NCBI RefSeq assembly: GCF_020164535.1 | Contig: NZ_JAIQZC010000001.1 | Location: 124,001 to 188,000, forward strand | Direction of reading: 5' to 3' | Source of the DNA: Psychroflexus montanilacus | Lineage (GTDB): Bacteria; Bacteroidota; Bacteroidia; Flavobacteriales; Flavobacteriaceae | Length of the DNA stretch: 64,000 nucleotides | Shown: positions 8,224 to 18,922 of the stretch, one piece after another | Layout: every line of letters starts with the position of its first letter | Numbering within the stretch: the first letter of the stretch is position 1 | Made by a program: the position numbers and the translations under genes | Notes under the pieces: generated by a model | The model's database searches: none | What the model saw: the letters and a program-made list of their open reading frames with translations, nothing else | What the model was told of the DNA's origin: nothing

Positions 8224-10090
8224 GGATTTCTTCTTCAACTTCCTCTACGAGGTCTATTTCTACTTTTAGATTGTCTATGATAAAATTCTGGCGATCTGGA
8301 GTGTTTTTCCCCATGTAAAATTCCAAAATTTCGGGTATGCTTTTGTACTTATCTAACATTACAGGATCTAGACGAATGTCATCCCCTATAAAATTCTTGA
8401 ATTCATCTGGAGAGATTTCACCCAGCCCTTTAAATCGGGTGATTTCAGGTTTACCTCTCAATGCTTTTATGGCTTCTCGCCTTTCGGTCTCAGAATAACA
8501 ATAAAAGGTTTGTTTCTTGTCCCTTACTCTAAACAGTGGGGTTTGCAAAATATACAAATGACCTTCTTTAATTAATTCTGGAAAAAACTGAAGAAAAAAA
8601 GTGATGATCAATAAACGAATGTGCATACCATCTACATCAGCATCGGTGGCAATTACAATATTATTGTATCTCAAGTCTTCCAGAGAGTCTTCAATGTTTA
8701 AAGCTGCCTGCAGGAGGTTAAACTCCTCATTTTCATAAACAATTTTCTTACTGAGTCCATAAGAATTTAGCGGCTTTCCTTTAAGACTAAACACAGCCTG
8801 AGTGTTGACATCTCTAGACTTGGTAATACTTCCACTTGCCGAATCACCTTCCGTAATGAATAAGGTTGTTTCCAGATAACCTTCTTTTTTTGTGTCTTCT
8901 AAGTGAATTCTACAGTCTCGTAATTTTTTATTGTGAACACTTGCCTTTTTCGCTCTATCCTTGGCTAATTTTCGGATTCCAGAGAGATCTTTGCGCTCTT
9001 TTTCAGCCCGAAGAATTTTTTTGTGAAGCTGCTCAGCTGTTTCATTGTTTTTATGAAGATAGTTATCCAACTTTTGCTTCATAAAATCCATGATGTAAGT
9101 CCTTACTGTTGGTAAGTCTCCACCCATATCGGTTGAGCCTAATTTCGTCTTGGTTTGACTTTCAAAAACCGGTTCCATCACTTTTATGCTTATGGCTGAT
9201 ACAATGGATTTCCTAATGTCACTAGGCTCAAAGTTCTTCTTGTAAAAATCTCTTATGGTTTTGACAATCGCTTCTCTAAAAGCTGACTGATGAGTTCCTC
9301 CTTGAGTTGTGTTTTGTCCATTGACAAAAGAATGGTATTCTTCAGAATATTGAGCCTTGCTAAAGGTGATAGCGACTTCAATATCATTTCCCTTTAGATG
9401 TATGATTGGGAACAATCTGTCTTCTTCTCTTATTCTGTCACTCAACAGATCTTTCAAGCCTTCTTCTGAGTAAAATTTTTCCCCATTAAACAGTATTGTC
9501 AGACCTGGATTGAGATAGACATAATTTTTAAGCATTTTCTCAATATATTCATTTCTGAAATTGTACTTCTTGAAAATGACTTCATCAGGAATAAATGTAA
9601 CTTTAGTACCCCGGCGTCTTGAGGTTTCATCAAGTTCTTCCTTGTTCACTAAGTTTCCCTGCTCAAATTCTGCAGAGACCGATTTATTATCTCTTGTAGA
9701 TTCAACTCTGAAGTAACTAGAGAGTGCATTTACGGCTTTAGTACCTACACCGTTAAGACCAACTGATTTCTTAAAAGCATTCGTGTCATATTTACCACCC
9801 GTATTCATTTTGGAAACCACATCCACCACTTTTCCTAACGGAATTCCTCGACCATAATCTCTAACGATTACTTTAGAATTTTGAATGGAAACTTCAATGG
9901 TTTTGCCTGAGCCCATTACAAATTCATCAATGGAGTTATCCAAAACTTCTTTGAGTAAGATATAAACACCGTCATCGGCTCCAGATCCGTCTCCCAGTTT
10001 TCCTATATACATCCCTGGCCGCATACGTATGTGTTGCTTCCAGTCTAGTGATTTAATGTTATCTTCTGTGTACTTTGTTTCTTCTGCCAT
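8210..10090 (-). CDS. parE: DNA topoisomerase IV subunit B
   Basis: A 626-residue GHKL-ATPase/TOPRIM subunit. Visible motifs in order: the [16 protein letters not shown]-binding helix, [22 protein letters not shown], the transducer domain with [10 protein letters not shown], then TOPRIM residues EGDSASGS and [10 protein letters not shown] that hold the magnesium for DNA cleavage, and the C-terminal RFKGLGEI. The length is that of ParE, not of the longer GyrB. I use the ATG at 10088-10090 ([11 protein letters not shown]); a GTG five codons earlier is possible but adds nothing that looks conserved. A minus-strand TAAATTTG -7 box lies at 10146-10153. Confidence 0.96.
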   Translation of the reverse strand: MAEETKYTEDNIKSLDWKQHIRMRPGMYIGKLGDGSGADDGVYILLKEVLDNSIDEFVMGSGKTIEVSIQNSKVIVRDYGRGIPLGKVVDVVSKMNTGGKYDTNAFKKSVGLNGVGTKAVNALSSYFRVESTRDNKSVSAEFEQGNLVNKEELDETSRRRGTKVTFIPDEVIFKKYNFRNEYIEKMLKNYVYLNPGLTILFNGEKFYSEEGLKDLLSDRIREEDRLFPIIHLKGNDIEVAITFSKAQYSEEYHSFVNGQNTTQGGTHQSAFREAIVKTIRDFYKKNFEPSDIRKSIVSAISIKVMEPVFESQTKTKLGSTDMGGDLPTVRTYIMDFMKQKLDNYLHKNNETAEQLHKKILRAEKERKDLSGIRKLAKDRAKKASVHNKKLRDCRIHLEDTKKEGYLETTLFITEGDSASGSITKSRDVNTQAVFSLKGKPLNSYGLSKKIVYENEEFNLLQAALNIEDSLEDLRYNNIVIATDADVDGMHIRLLIITFFLQFFPELIKEGHLYILQTPLFRVRDKKQTFYCYSETERREAIKALRGKPEITRFKGLGEISPDEFKNFIGDDIRLDPVMLDKYKSIPEILEFYMGKNTPDRQNFIIDNLKVEIDLVEEVEEEIHEVK

Positions 10091-10199
10091 AATTTTTCTG
10101 AACACCGAAATATACTACGATTTCTCTAAAATAAAAATCTGTACACAAATTTAAAATCTACAATGAATTAGATCCATGTTGTGATATAAATATTTTCTA

Positions 10200-10238
10200 G
10201 TAAATAAAAAACCTCTAAGCACTAAGGATTAGAGGTTT
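10200..10238 (-). terminator. terminator after the ferredoxin gene
   Basis: Read on the minus strand, AAACCTCTAA, a ten-base loop and TTAGAGGTTT form the stem, followed by a T-rich run (complement of 10200-10210). It lies about 25 bases past the ferredoxin stop. Confidence 0.85.
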
Positions 10239-10262
10239 AAGTCTTAAAGTAATATTAATCTA

Positions 10263-11712
<1,450 letters not shown>

Positions 11713-11719
11713 TAAACTA

Positions 11720-12790
11720 ATGGAAAGACCTCATAATTTTAGCGCCGGTCCTTGTATTCTTCCTTTGGAAGTTTTTGAAAAGGCCTCACAGTCTGTCATA
11801 GACTTAGACGGTTCTGGATTGTCTATTCTCGAAATTTCTCATCGTAGTGCAGCTTTTGTAGAGGTAATGGAAAAGGCAAGATCACTAGCTTTAGAGCAAC
11901 TTGGCTTAAAGAATAAAGGCTATAAAGCTTTGTTTTTTCAAGGAGGTGCGAGTATGCAATTTTTGATGACGGCATATAATCTTCTGGAAAATAAAGCAGG
12001 CTATTTAGATACAGGAACCTGGTCTGCCAATGCCATCAAAGAAGCCAAAAACTTTGGGAATGTAGAAGTTGTGGCGAGTTCTAAAGATAAAAACTACAAT
12101 TACATTCCAAAGCAATATGAGGTACCAACAGATTTGGATTACCTGCACTGCACAAGTAATAACACCATTTTTGGTACTCAGATGAAGTCTTTTCCAACTT
12201 CAGAAAACACCCCATTGGTTTGTGACATGAGCAGTGATATTTTTTCCAGAGATATCGATTATTCTCAATTTGGATTGATTTATGCTGGTGCTCAAAAAAA
12301 TATGGGACCTGCAGGAGCTACACTGGTTGTGGTGAAAGAAGATATTTTAGGAAAAGTTTCAAGAACAATTCCATCAATGATGGATTTTGAATTATTCATC
12401 AAGAAAGAAAGCATGTTCAATACACCTCCAGTCTTTTCGGTATACGTATCGATGCTGACTTTGGAGTGGTTAGCCAGAAGCGGTGGTGTTTCTGCAATTG
12501 AAAAAAAGAACAAAGCTAAAGCAAGCTTAATTTATGATGAAATTGATAGAAATCCACTTTTTGAAGGGTTCACAGCAAAAGAAGATCGTTCTATGATGAA
12601 TGCCACTTTTACTCTAAAAGATGAAAAATTGGCTTCAAGATTTGATAATCTATGGAAAGAAGCCAATATTAATGGGTTAAATGGTCATAGAAGTGTTGGC
12701 GGTTATAGAGCGTCTATGTATAATGCACTTTCCATTGAAAGCGTTCATGTACTCGTAGACGTCATGAAACATTTTGAAAAAACGACTTAA
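11720..12790 (+). CDS. serC: phosphoserine aminotransferase
   Basis: A 356-residue class V PLP aminotransferase of the SerC family: HNFSAGPCILP at the N-terminus, ISHRS near residue 44, and the PLP lysine in AGAQKNMGPAG near residue 193. It converts 3-phosphohydroxypyruvate and glutamate to O-phosphoserine, the second step of serine synthesis. In an operon with the preceding acyl-CoA reductase gene and with serA ten bases downstream, which encodes the first step; no serB-like phosphatase is in the window. Confidence 0.96.
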   Translation: MERPHNFSAGPCILPLEVFEKASQSVIDLDGSGLSILEISHRSAAFVEVMEKARSLALEQLGLKNKGYKALFFQGGASMQFLMTAYNLLENKAGYLDTGTWSANAIKEAKNFGNVEVVASSKDKNYNYIPKQYEVPTDLDYLHCTSNNTIFGTQMKSFPTSENTPLVCDMSSDIFSRDIDYSQFGLIYAGAQKNMGPAGATLVVVKEDILGKVSRTIPSMMDFELFIKKESMFNTPPVFSVYVSMLTLEWLARSGGVSAIEKKNKAKASLIYDEIDRNPLFEGFTAKEDRSMMNATFTLKDEKLASRFDNLWKEANINGLNGHRSVGGYRASMYNALSIESVHVLVDVMKHFEKTT

Positions 12791-12800
12791 TTATAATTAA

Positions 12801-13751
12801 ATGAAAATATTAGCAACAGACGGCTTTTCTGAAGTTGGGATTAATTTACTTGAAAAAGCGGGGCATGAAGTGATCATTAAAAACATCGCGCCAAATCAAT
12901 TGGTTAACTATATCAACACCAACAGTATAGATGGACTTTTGGTGAAACAATCAACATTATTACCTAAGGAAATCATTTCTGAATTGACTACGTTAAAATT
13001 TATTGGTAATTGCGATAGGACTTCAACGCATATAGCTTCTGAAGTTGCAAGGAAGAATAATATTGAAGTTTTCCATGCAGAACATGCCTGGAGCACAAGT
13101 GTTGCCGAGTTTACTATCGCTCATATGTTAAGTTGTATGAGACACCTGAAAGACTCCAACCGTGAAATGCCACTAGAAGGAGATCAAAACTTTAATGCTT
13201 TGAAACGCTCATTTTCTGGAGGGAGTGAACTGAAAGGTAAGACTGTAGGACTCATAGGTTTTGGAAGAGTTGGACAGGAAGTAGCTAAGAAAGCCATAGC
13301 TTTGGGCATGAGGGTTAAATTCTACGATAAGAATATAGAAACTTCTGCTCTTGAGCTAAAGTTCTTTGATGAACAATCTATAAAATTTGAACTATCCTCC
13401 TCCACTCTTGATGAAGTTTTGTCAACTTCAGACGTTATAAGTTTACATATTCCTGAAACTGATAGCTACTTCATCGGGGCAAAAGAACTTCAGAAAATGA
13501 AGTCAACTGCAGGGATTATCAATACATCGCATGGTAAATGTTTAGATGAAGTAGCTTTGGTTAAATCATTAGAAAACAATAAATTGGGTTTTGGAGCTTT
13601 AGATGTATTCGAGGATGAGCCCCAACCTCCTATCCAGTTACTTATGAATCCTAAATTATCACTTTCGCCTCATATTGGAGGAGCAACTCAGGAAACTCAG
13701 GATAGAGTATCCAGAGAACTTGCAGATCAAATTATTTCATTTTCAAACTAA
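12801..13751 (+). CDS. serA: D-3-phosphoglycerate dehydrogenase
   Basis: A 316-residue D-2-hydroxyacid dehydrogenase. The NAD-binding GFGRVGQEVA motif is near residue 150; an Asp-Glu-Glu-like C-terminal catalytic part is seen with LDVFEDEPQPP and the catalytic His in LSPHIGGAT near residue 292. It lacks the C-terminal ACT domain of the long SerA, so serine feedback through ACT is not expected. The role in serine synthesis follows from the direct link with serC; another 2-hydroxyacid substrate cannot be ruled out by sequence alone. Confidence 0.9.
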   Translation: MKILATDGFSEVGINLLEKAGHEVIIKNIAPNQLVNYINTNSIDGLLVKQSTLLPKEIISELTTLKFIGNCDRTSTHIASEVARKNNIEVFHAEHAWSTSVAEFTIAHMLSCMRHLKDSNREMPLEGDQNFNALKRSFSGGSELKGKTVGLIGFGRVGQEVAKKAIALGMRVKFYDKNIETSALELKFFDEQSIKFELSSSTLDEVLSTSDVISLHIPETDSYFIGAKELQKMKSTAGIINTSHGKCLDEVALVKSLENNKLGFGALDVFEDEPQPPIQLLMNPKLSLSPHIGGATQETQDRVSRELADQIISFSN

Positions 13752-13756
13752 TTATT

Positions 13757-14536
13757 ATGAAAACCATCCAACTTGCCTTAGTATTTTTTATCTCTTCTTT
13801 AAGCTTTGCCCAAACTCAGACAGGGAAAGCCTCCTTTTATGCAGATAAATTTGAAGGCAGACCAACGGCTAGTGGAGAAATTTACAAACACAATCTCCCT
13901 ACTGCTGCTCATAGAAAGTTGCCATTTGGAACTAAAGTAAAAGTGACTAATCTAACTAATAATAAAACTGAAATAGTCACTATTAATGACAGAGGTCCTT
14001 TCATCAGAGGTAGAATTATTGATTTATCCAGGTCTGTAGCTCAGTCTTTAAACATTATAGATAGCGGAGTCACAGATGTAAGAATAGAGGTGCTTGATGG
14101 AAATCTGACGGAATCAAAGGGTCAAAAGTCAGAAACTGAATATCAAACACCAAGAGTTTCAGAAGAAGAGAAACGAGAAACTGCCCAAACTACAGAAAAG
14201 AGGGAAAGCAATGCAGAAAATTTTAAAAAGGCCTCCAAAAATACAATTGAGGAAAGAGAATTTTATGAATTGACAGTAGATGAAGTTCAACCTGACTTCT
14301 TCGGAGTTCAAATAGCAAGTTTTCAAGAAAGTGACAATTTATTAAGGCTGGCTAACCGACTCAAAGTAAGTTATAAAAGTGAAGTCCTCATTCAAATCAA
14401 AACTGTAAATGAAACCAAAGTTTATACTGTAATTTTGGGGCAATTTAATAATAGAAGAGCAGCAGAAAATTTCAAATCCAGAAATTTAGATAAATATCCG
14501 GATTCATTTATTGTAGATATGACAAGAAAGGACTAA
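13757..14536 (+). CDS. rlpA: RlpA-like lytic transglycosylase with SPOR domain
   Basis: A 259-residue exported protein. A signal peptide (MKTIQLALVFFISSLSFAQ) is followed by a double-psi beta-barrel of the RlpA type (GKASFYADKFEGRPTASGE, then LPFGTKVKVTN, VTINDRGPF and GRIIDLSRSVA, including the catalytic-type Asp and His neighbours), a charged linker rich in Glu and Lys, and a C-terminal SPOR domain (FFGVQIASFQ ... YTVILGQFNNRRAAENF) that binds denuded septal glycan. It most likely acts in cell-wall turnover at division. It starts five bases after serA, so read-through from the serine operon is likely. Confidence 0.9.
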   Translation: MKTIQLALVFFISSLSFAQTQTGKASFYADKFEGRPTASGEIYKHNLPTAAHRKLPFGTKVKVTNLTNNKTEIVTINDRGPFIRGRIIDLSRSVAQSLNIIDSGVTDVRIEVLDGNLTESKGQKSETEYQTPRVSEEEKRETAQTTEKRESNAENFKKASKNTIEEREFYELTVDEVQPDFFGVQIASFQESDNLLRLANRLKVSYKSEVLIQIKTVNETKVYTVILGQFNNRRAAENFKSRNLDKYPDSFIVDMTRKD

Positions 14537-14544
14537 ATTTAATA

Positions 14545-14952
14545 ATGAAATATTTTTTACCTCTTTTATTTTTAGCAACAATCCTTGCCTGTTCTGTTCA
14601 AAAACAAAATAAAGATTTGGATTTTGAGGATTCTGAAATCACTAATGATACAATACGTATTGCCAATGATAGTTTAGAATACGAGATTATAATTCTAGAG
14701 CCTGGTTTTTCAGCCTGGCTTGCTACTCAAAGACCTAGAGGATATTATGGACAAACTTACCTTGAACAAAGAAATAAGATTTTTGTGACCAACTACAATA
14801 TAAGAGCAAACAATCCATCTCAGTTTGGCACGGATTTGTATCCGATGCAAATCAACTATGAATTTGATATAGACTATGGATACGAAGTGAATTATCTACT
14901 TTATAATTATTTCGTCTATTTTCAAGAGAAATATAGGCAAAGATTGCGATAA
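14545..14952 (+). CDS. DUF6146-type lipoprotein
   Basis: A 135-residue lipoprotein (lipobox LLFLATILAC). The mature part carries the run of Tyr and Asn that I recognise from the DUF6146 family: FSAWLATQRPRGYYGQTYLE and IDYGYEVNYLLYNYFVYFQEKY. The function is unknown. It lies nine bases after rlpA, and is followed closely by a small membrane protein gene. Confidence 0.8.
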   Translation: MKYFLPLLFLATILACSVQKQNKDLDFEDSEITNDTIRIANDSLEYEIIILEPGFSAWLATQRPRGYYGQTYLEQRNKIFVTNYNIRANNPSQFGTDLYPMQINYEFDIDYGYEVNYLLYNYFVYFQEKYRQRLR

Positions 14953-14959
14953 GCTTTTG

Positions 14960-14967
14960 TATTTTTG
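14960..14967 (+). promoter_or_regulatory. -7 box directly before the DUF6787 gene
   Basis: TATTTTTG ends five bases before the ATG at 14972. If used, the transcript would be leaderless or nearly so. No -33 TTG at the expected distance is seen. Confidence 0.35.
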
Positions 14968-14971
14968 CAAA

Positions 14972-15289
14972 ATGAAAAAATTAAAAGAACGCTGGGGCAT
15001 TCAATCCAACTTTCAATTGGTTATCATATTTATAGTATTTGCCATCACTGGCTCACTTTCTGCCTACCTTGCTAAACCAGTATTGACTTTTTTAGGCTTA
15101 CACCGCGGAGCTTTTCCAGAACATTTCTTTGGTGGATTCTTTTATTATTCACTGAGAATACTACTTATATTTCCTATTTACCAGGTTTTACTTGTAGTTA
15201 TAGGAACTCTTTTCGGACAAAATAAATTCTTTTGGAGCTTCGAAAAGAAAATGCTTTCCAGGTTAGGCCTTGGTTTTTTGTTTCAATAA
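14972..15289 (+). CDS. DUF6787-type small membrane protein
   Basis: A 105-residue inner-membrane protein with two hydrophobic segments (FQLVIIFIVFAITGSLSAYLA and LRILLIFPIYQVLLVVIGTLFG). The opening KKLKERWGIQSN and ending FFWSFEKKMLSRLGL are characteristic of the DUF6787 family of Bacteroidetes; function unknown. The ATG at 14972 is chosen over a TTG at 14957 because the family begins at this Lys-rich stretch. Confidence 0.8.
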   Translation: MKKLKERWGIQSNFQLVIIFIVFAITGSLSAYLAKPVLTFLGLHRGAFPEHFFGGFFYYSLRILLIFPIYQVLLVVIGTLFGQNKFFWSFEKKMLSRLGLGFLFQ

Positions 15290-15349
15290 CATCTTATTTA
15301 ACAATTATTCTTTAAAATAATATTACATTCGCAAAAAATATAATAAACG

Positions 15350-15658
15350 TTGAACTTCAAACAATTACTTAGCGTCACTTTATTCATGATTTTTACAACA
15401 TCGGTTGTAAATGCTCATGCGCTTAGTCATTTGTTTGAAGATGATTTTTCTTCGATAGAACATTGTAGCACTTGTGATGAATATGTGTTATCAACAAAGG
15501 ATGATTTACAGTTCTACTCTCCACAGATTCAAACTCAGGAATTTACATCAAATGAAATTATAGTTGAGGCTTCTGTATCAATGTATTATCAGGTTGCTGT
15601 AAAAATCCATCCCTCTGGTAAATATTACAATAAACCTCCCCCTTTTAAACTAGTCTAA
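15350..15658 (+). CDS. small secreted protein with HCxxC motif
   Basis: A 102-residue exported protein that reads from a TTG codon and has a clear signal peptide (MNFKQLLSVTLFMIFTTSVVNAHA). The short mature part has His residues (HALSHLFEDD), a EHCSTCDEY motif and a Pro-rich end (YYNKPPPF). This layout recalls the small DUF2946-like proteins that accompany metal-related TonB receptors in proteobacteria, but that is a comparison of architecture only. The next gene, 46 bases away, is a TonB receptor with features of zinc-type receptors; a periplasmic metal-handling or sensing role is an inference. Confidence 0.65.
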   Translation: MNFKQLLSVTLFMIFTTSVVNAHALSHLFEDDFSSIEHCSTCDEYVLSTKDDLQFYSPQIQTQEFTSNEIIVEASVSMYYQVAVKIHPSGKYYNKPPPFKLV

Positions 15659-15704
15659 AGTCCAGCTCCTACACTTTATTTATTTACTAGTTTAATTCGA
15701 TTGT

Positions 15705-18122
15705 ATGATTCAGAAGTCAAGTCTTTTGTATTTCTTTTTATTTGTATCCTCATTTTTAACTGCCCAAAATTGTGATTACACAATTTCCGGACAAGTTATA
15801 GATATTCATGATAACTCCTTACTTCAAGGTGCAGTCATTGCTATTGAAGGTACAACTAATGTTGCCTATAGTGACGATAAGGGTAACTTCGAATTGAATG
15901 ACATTTGTGGTGGCGAACTGTTAATAAAAGTTACCCACCCCTATTGTGAAACTCAAACCAAACGAATAAAACTACAAGAGAATCTCAAAATCAATTTTCG
16001 TCTCGAACACCATCTTGAGGAATTGAATGAAGTTTTACTTAAAGGTAAACTTTATGATGAAAAACTTAATTCGGCGATTACTCGACAACTAAAGGTTGAG
16101 GAACTGGAGAGCTTTAGTAACGCTTCTCTTGGAGATGCGTTGAAAACTATAAGCGGTGTATCGTCGCTTAATACTGGAAGTTCTATAGTAAAACCAATCA
16201 TCAACGGTTTACATAGTTCAAGAGTTCTTATTATTAACGACAATGTAAGACTTCACGACCAACAGTGGGGGGAAGATCATGCTCCAAACGTAGATATTAA
16301 TTCAGCAGCCAATGTTACTGTTATAAAAGGAGCTTCAGCTTTAAAATATGGTGGAGATGCTGTGGGAGGAACTATTGTCATAGAACCTCAAAAAGCACCT
16401 TTGAAAGATACTCTGATGGGTAAAACCATATTAACTGGAGCTACCAATGGTCGTGGTGGTACTTTTTCTACGAGTTTGATAAAATCAAATTCAAATGGAT
16501 TCAACTACAGACTTCAGGGAAGCTTAAAACGACTTGGTGACTTAAAAGCTCCAGACTATCAGTTAACCAATACAGGACAAAGAGAAAATAATATCAGTCT
16601 GGGTCTTGGACTTAATAAAATAGATTATGGTATCGACTTTAGTTACAAATTAACCAATTCTGAAATCGGTATTTTAAGGTCAGCTCACGTGGGAAATATA
16701 TCAGACCTAGAAGCATCTATAAACAGAGGGGTACCTTTTTTTATCGAAGATTTCTCTTATTCAATTAATAGTCCGAAGCAGGAAATTACACATCAAATCT
16801 TTAAACTGAATGCTTTTAAAAAAATTAAGAACATTGGCGAAGTAAATCTTCAATATTCCTTTCAGAATAATGACAGGTCAGAATTTGATGTCAGACGTGG
16901 TGGGCGTAGTGACGTTCCTGCAATGGAAATGAACTTAAAGACCCACACCTTATTAGCTCAGCTGGAATGGACAGATTTAGAAAGATTTGATTCTAATTTT
17001 GGCATTGAACTAAACGCCCAAACCAATATACCTAGCGGAGAAACTGGGGTTCGTCGTCTTATCCCTGATTATGAGATGTACACTGCCGGAGTCTTTGCAA
17101 CTACTGAAATTTCCCTAACAGACAGGTGGAAGCTTGATGCAGGAGTTAGATATGACTTCAATACAATTGATGCGCAAAAATTCTACATAAAATCTAGATG
17201 GGAAAGATTAAATTACAATGAACTGTTCCCAGAATTTGAAGTAGAAGAGGCACGTGGCGGGCAAATTTTCACCAACCCATCATTCGATTTTCACAACTTA
17301 TCCGCTACTATCGGAGCAACTCATACCTTTCAGAATAATTGGAGGTTTACCACGAATTTAAGTTCAGCCAGCAGAGCTCCAAACCCATCAGAATTATTTA
17401 GTGATGGCTTACACCACAGTCTGGCAAGAATTGAGCTTGGAGATTTGCAATTGAATTCAGAACAATCTTTCAAAATAGGTGCCGAATTGCAGGGAGAGGT
17501 CGATGAGTTTGGCTTTAGCATTCAACCTTATTATAACTTAATCAATGATTTTATCATTTTAGAACCTAGTACAATAGATGAAAATACCATTAGAGGCTCT
17601 TTTCCAGTATGGCAGTACAGGCAAAGTGACTCCAGGTTGTATGGAATAGATGTGAGCGCAAGCTATACTCATAAAAACTTTGAATTCGATTCAAATTTTG
17701 CTTACGTCAACGGACAGGATCTTGAGCAAAATGAAGCCCTTATCAATATGCCTCCTTTTAATATTTCTAACACCCTGACTTATAAAAAATCTGATTGGAA
17801 TAATTTTTTCATTTCACTCAATAGTCAATTTATTGCTGAGCAAAACAGGTTTCCCGACAATAATTTTGAGGTGGAAATTACAAATCGAATCACTGGTGAT
17901 AAAGAAGAAGTCCTGGTTGACATAAGTTCACCTCCTAGCGCCTATCACATACTAAATTTAAGGAGTGGAATGGAATTCGAATTCGACTCTAAACGATTGA
18001 GCATCAATTTGCTTATAAATAATTTATTAAACACAACTTATAGAGATTACCTCAATGCCTTAAGATTTTATGCTGACGAAGTTGGCACCAATGCTATGTT
18101 ACAATTAAAACTCAATTATTAA
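15705..18122 (+). CDS. TonB-dependent receptor, zinc-receptor-like
   Basis: An 805-residue outer-membrane receptor. Signal peptide, then a CarboxypepD_reg-like beta domain (residues about 25-105, YTISGQVIDIHDNSLLQGAVIAIEG), then a plug (LGDALKTISGVSSLNTGSS ... NGLHSSRVLIIND) and a 22-strand barrel ending in an aromatic-rich strand (AMLQLKLNY). The plug has an unusual acidic/His stretch, LHDQQWGEDHAPNVD, similar in kind to the His/Asp-containing loop of ZnuD-type zinc receptors. It is flanked by a small CxxC secreted protein and by a lipoprotein gene 17 bases downstream, which argues for one uptake cassette. Substrate zinc or another divalent metal is inferred, not shown. Confidence 0.85.
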   Translation: MIQKSSLLYFFLFVSSFLTAQNCDYTISGQVIDIHDNSLLQGAVIAIEGTTNVAYSDDKGNFELNDICGGELLIKVTHPYCETQTKRIKLQENLKINFRLEHHLEELNEVLLKGKLYDEKLNSAITRQLKVEELESFSNASLGDALKTISGVSSLNTGSSIVKPIINGLHSSRVLIINDNVRLHDQQWGEDHAPNVDINSAANVTVIKGASALKYGGDAVGGTIVIEPQKAPLKDTLMGKTILTGATNGRGGTFSTSLIKSNSNGFNYRLQGSLKRLGDLKAPDYQLTNTGQRENNISLGLGLNKIDYGIDFSYKLTNSEIGILRSAHVGNISDLEASINRGVPFFIEDFSYSINSPKQEITHQIFKLNAFKKIKNIGEVNLQYSFQNNDRSEFDVRRGGRSDVPAMEMNLKTHTLLAQLEWTDLERFDSNFGIELNAQTNIPSGETGVRRLIPDYEMYTAGVFATTEISLTDRWKLDAGVRYDFNTIDAQKFYIKSRWERLNYNELFPEFEVEEARGGQIFTNPSFDFHNLSATIGATHTFQNNWRFTTNLSSASRAPNPSELFSDGLHHSLARIELGDLQLNSEQSFKIGAELQGEVDEFGFSIQPYYNLINDFIILEPSTIDENTIRGSFPVWQYRQSDSRLYGIDVSASYTHKNFEFDSNFAYVNGQDLEQNEALINMPPFNISNTLTYKKSDWNNFFISLNSQFIAEQNRFPDNNFEVEITNRITGDKEEVLVDISSPPSAYHILNLRSGMEFEFDSKRLSINLLINNLLNTTYRDYLNALRFYADEVGTNAMLQLKLNY

Positions 18123-18139
18123 CAATTACAACTTTAAAA

Positions 18140-18712
18140 ATGAACCCTATGAAAACTATCAAATTATTAAGCTTAAGCCTTCTTGCAGTACTTGCTTTTA
18201 GTGCATGTTCAGACGACGATGATGCTCCAGCGCCAGTACTTGAACAAGAAGAAATTACCACTTTAAATGTATTCTTGACACCTGAAGGTGGAACAGAATC
18301 ATTAGTATTTTCATTTACAGATCTTGATGGTGACGGCTCTAATGCCCAAATAAGTGCAGAAAATCTTGAGGCGAACACAACTTATACTGGAAGAATGGAA
18401 TTTCTAAATGAAAACGAAGAGCCAGTTGAAGACGTTACAGAAGAGGTTTTAGAAGAAGACGATGAGCACCAAGTATTTTTCATCGCAGGTACTGGTTTGA
18501 ATGTGAATACAGAATACCTTGACGCAGACGGAGACGGAAATCCAATTGGTGTAGAGTTTAGATTGGTTACAGGAGAAGCAAGCTCTGGAGACTTGACCTT
18601 TATTTTGATTCACGATGGAGATAAAGAAGCTGGAAGTAACGGTGTTTTAACTCCTGAAGTTGGAGGAGACACTGATATTGAAGTAACATTTGAAGTTACA
18701 ATCGTAGAATAA
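18140..18712 (+). CDS. uptake-cassette lipoprotein, acidic repeats
   Basis: A 190-residue lipoprotein (SLLAVLAFSAC). The mature part is very acidic, with DDDDAP next to the lipid anchor, DLDGDGSNA and LDADGDGNPIG, which look like calcium-binding loops. The core FSFTDLDGDG ... NTTYTGRMEFLNENEEPVEDVTEEVLEE is a pattern I have seen in flavobacterial proteins labelled type 1 periplasmic binding fold, though that label does not fit a 190-residue protein. It directly follows the TonB receptor and is likely the surface or periplasmic partner of that receptor. Function unproven. Confidence 0.75.
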   Translation: MNPMKTIKLLSLSLLAVLAFSACSDDDDAPAPVLEQEEITTLNVFLTPEGGTESLVFSFTDLDGDGSNAQISAENLEANTTYTGRMEFLNENEEPVEDVTEEVLEEDDEHQVFFIAGTGLNVNTEYLDADGDGNPIGVEFRLVTGEASSGDLTFILIHDGDKEAGSNGVLTPEVGGDTDIEVTFEVTIVE

Positions 18713-18747
18713 ATTATAATGACATAGCAAACCAACTTCAGCATTTT

Positions 18748-18830
18748 AAAAAAGCTGCTCTTAACTTTACCAGGATGTCCAATAGAATTAGCTTTTTGGA
18801 TAGGTAAAACAGGAGTGGCTTTTTTATATT
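18748..18830 (+). terminator. long branched hairpin ending in a T-run
   Basis: AAAAAAGC at 18748-18755 pairs with GCTTTTTT at 18818-18825; inside it TTTACC (18766-18771) pairs with GGTAAA (18803-18808) and TCCAA with TTGGA. A T-rich stretch follows. It lies 36 bases after the uptake-cassette lipoprotein stop. Most likely a terminator with an extra arm; a small structured RNA is possible. Confidence 0.55.
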
Positions 18831-18922
18831 TTACTATTTAAGCCCTTGCTTTCATTTAATTGATATTCACAAGTCCTATTCTACAAAGCAAAGATTTTAT
18901 TACATTAGTAAAAATTAAAATT

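Noticed and set aside
8224-8238. TTG start for the parE-parC intergenic gene
   Set aside because: The ATG at 8221-8223 gives a normal membrane-protein start; the TTG would add only MKKKS and more overlap with parE.
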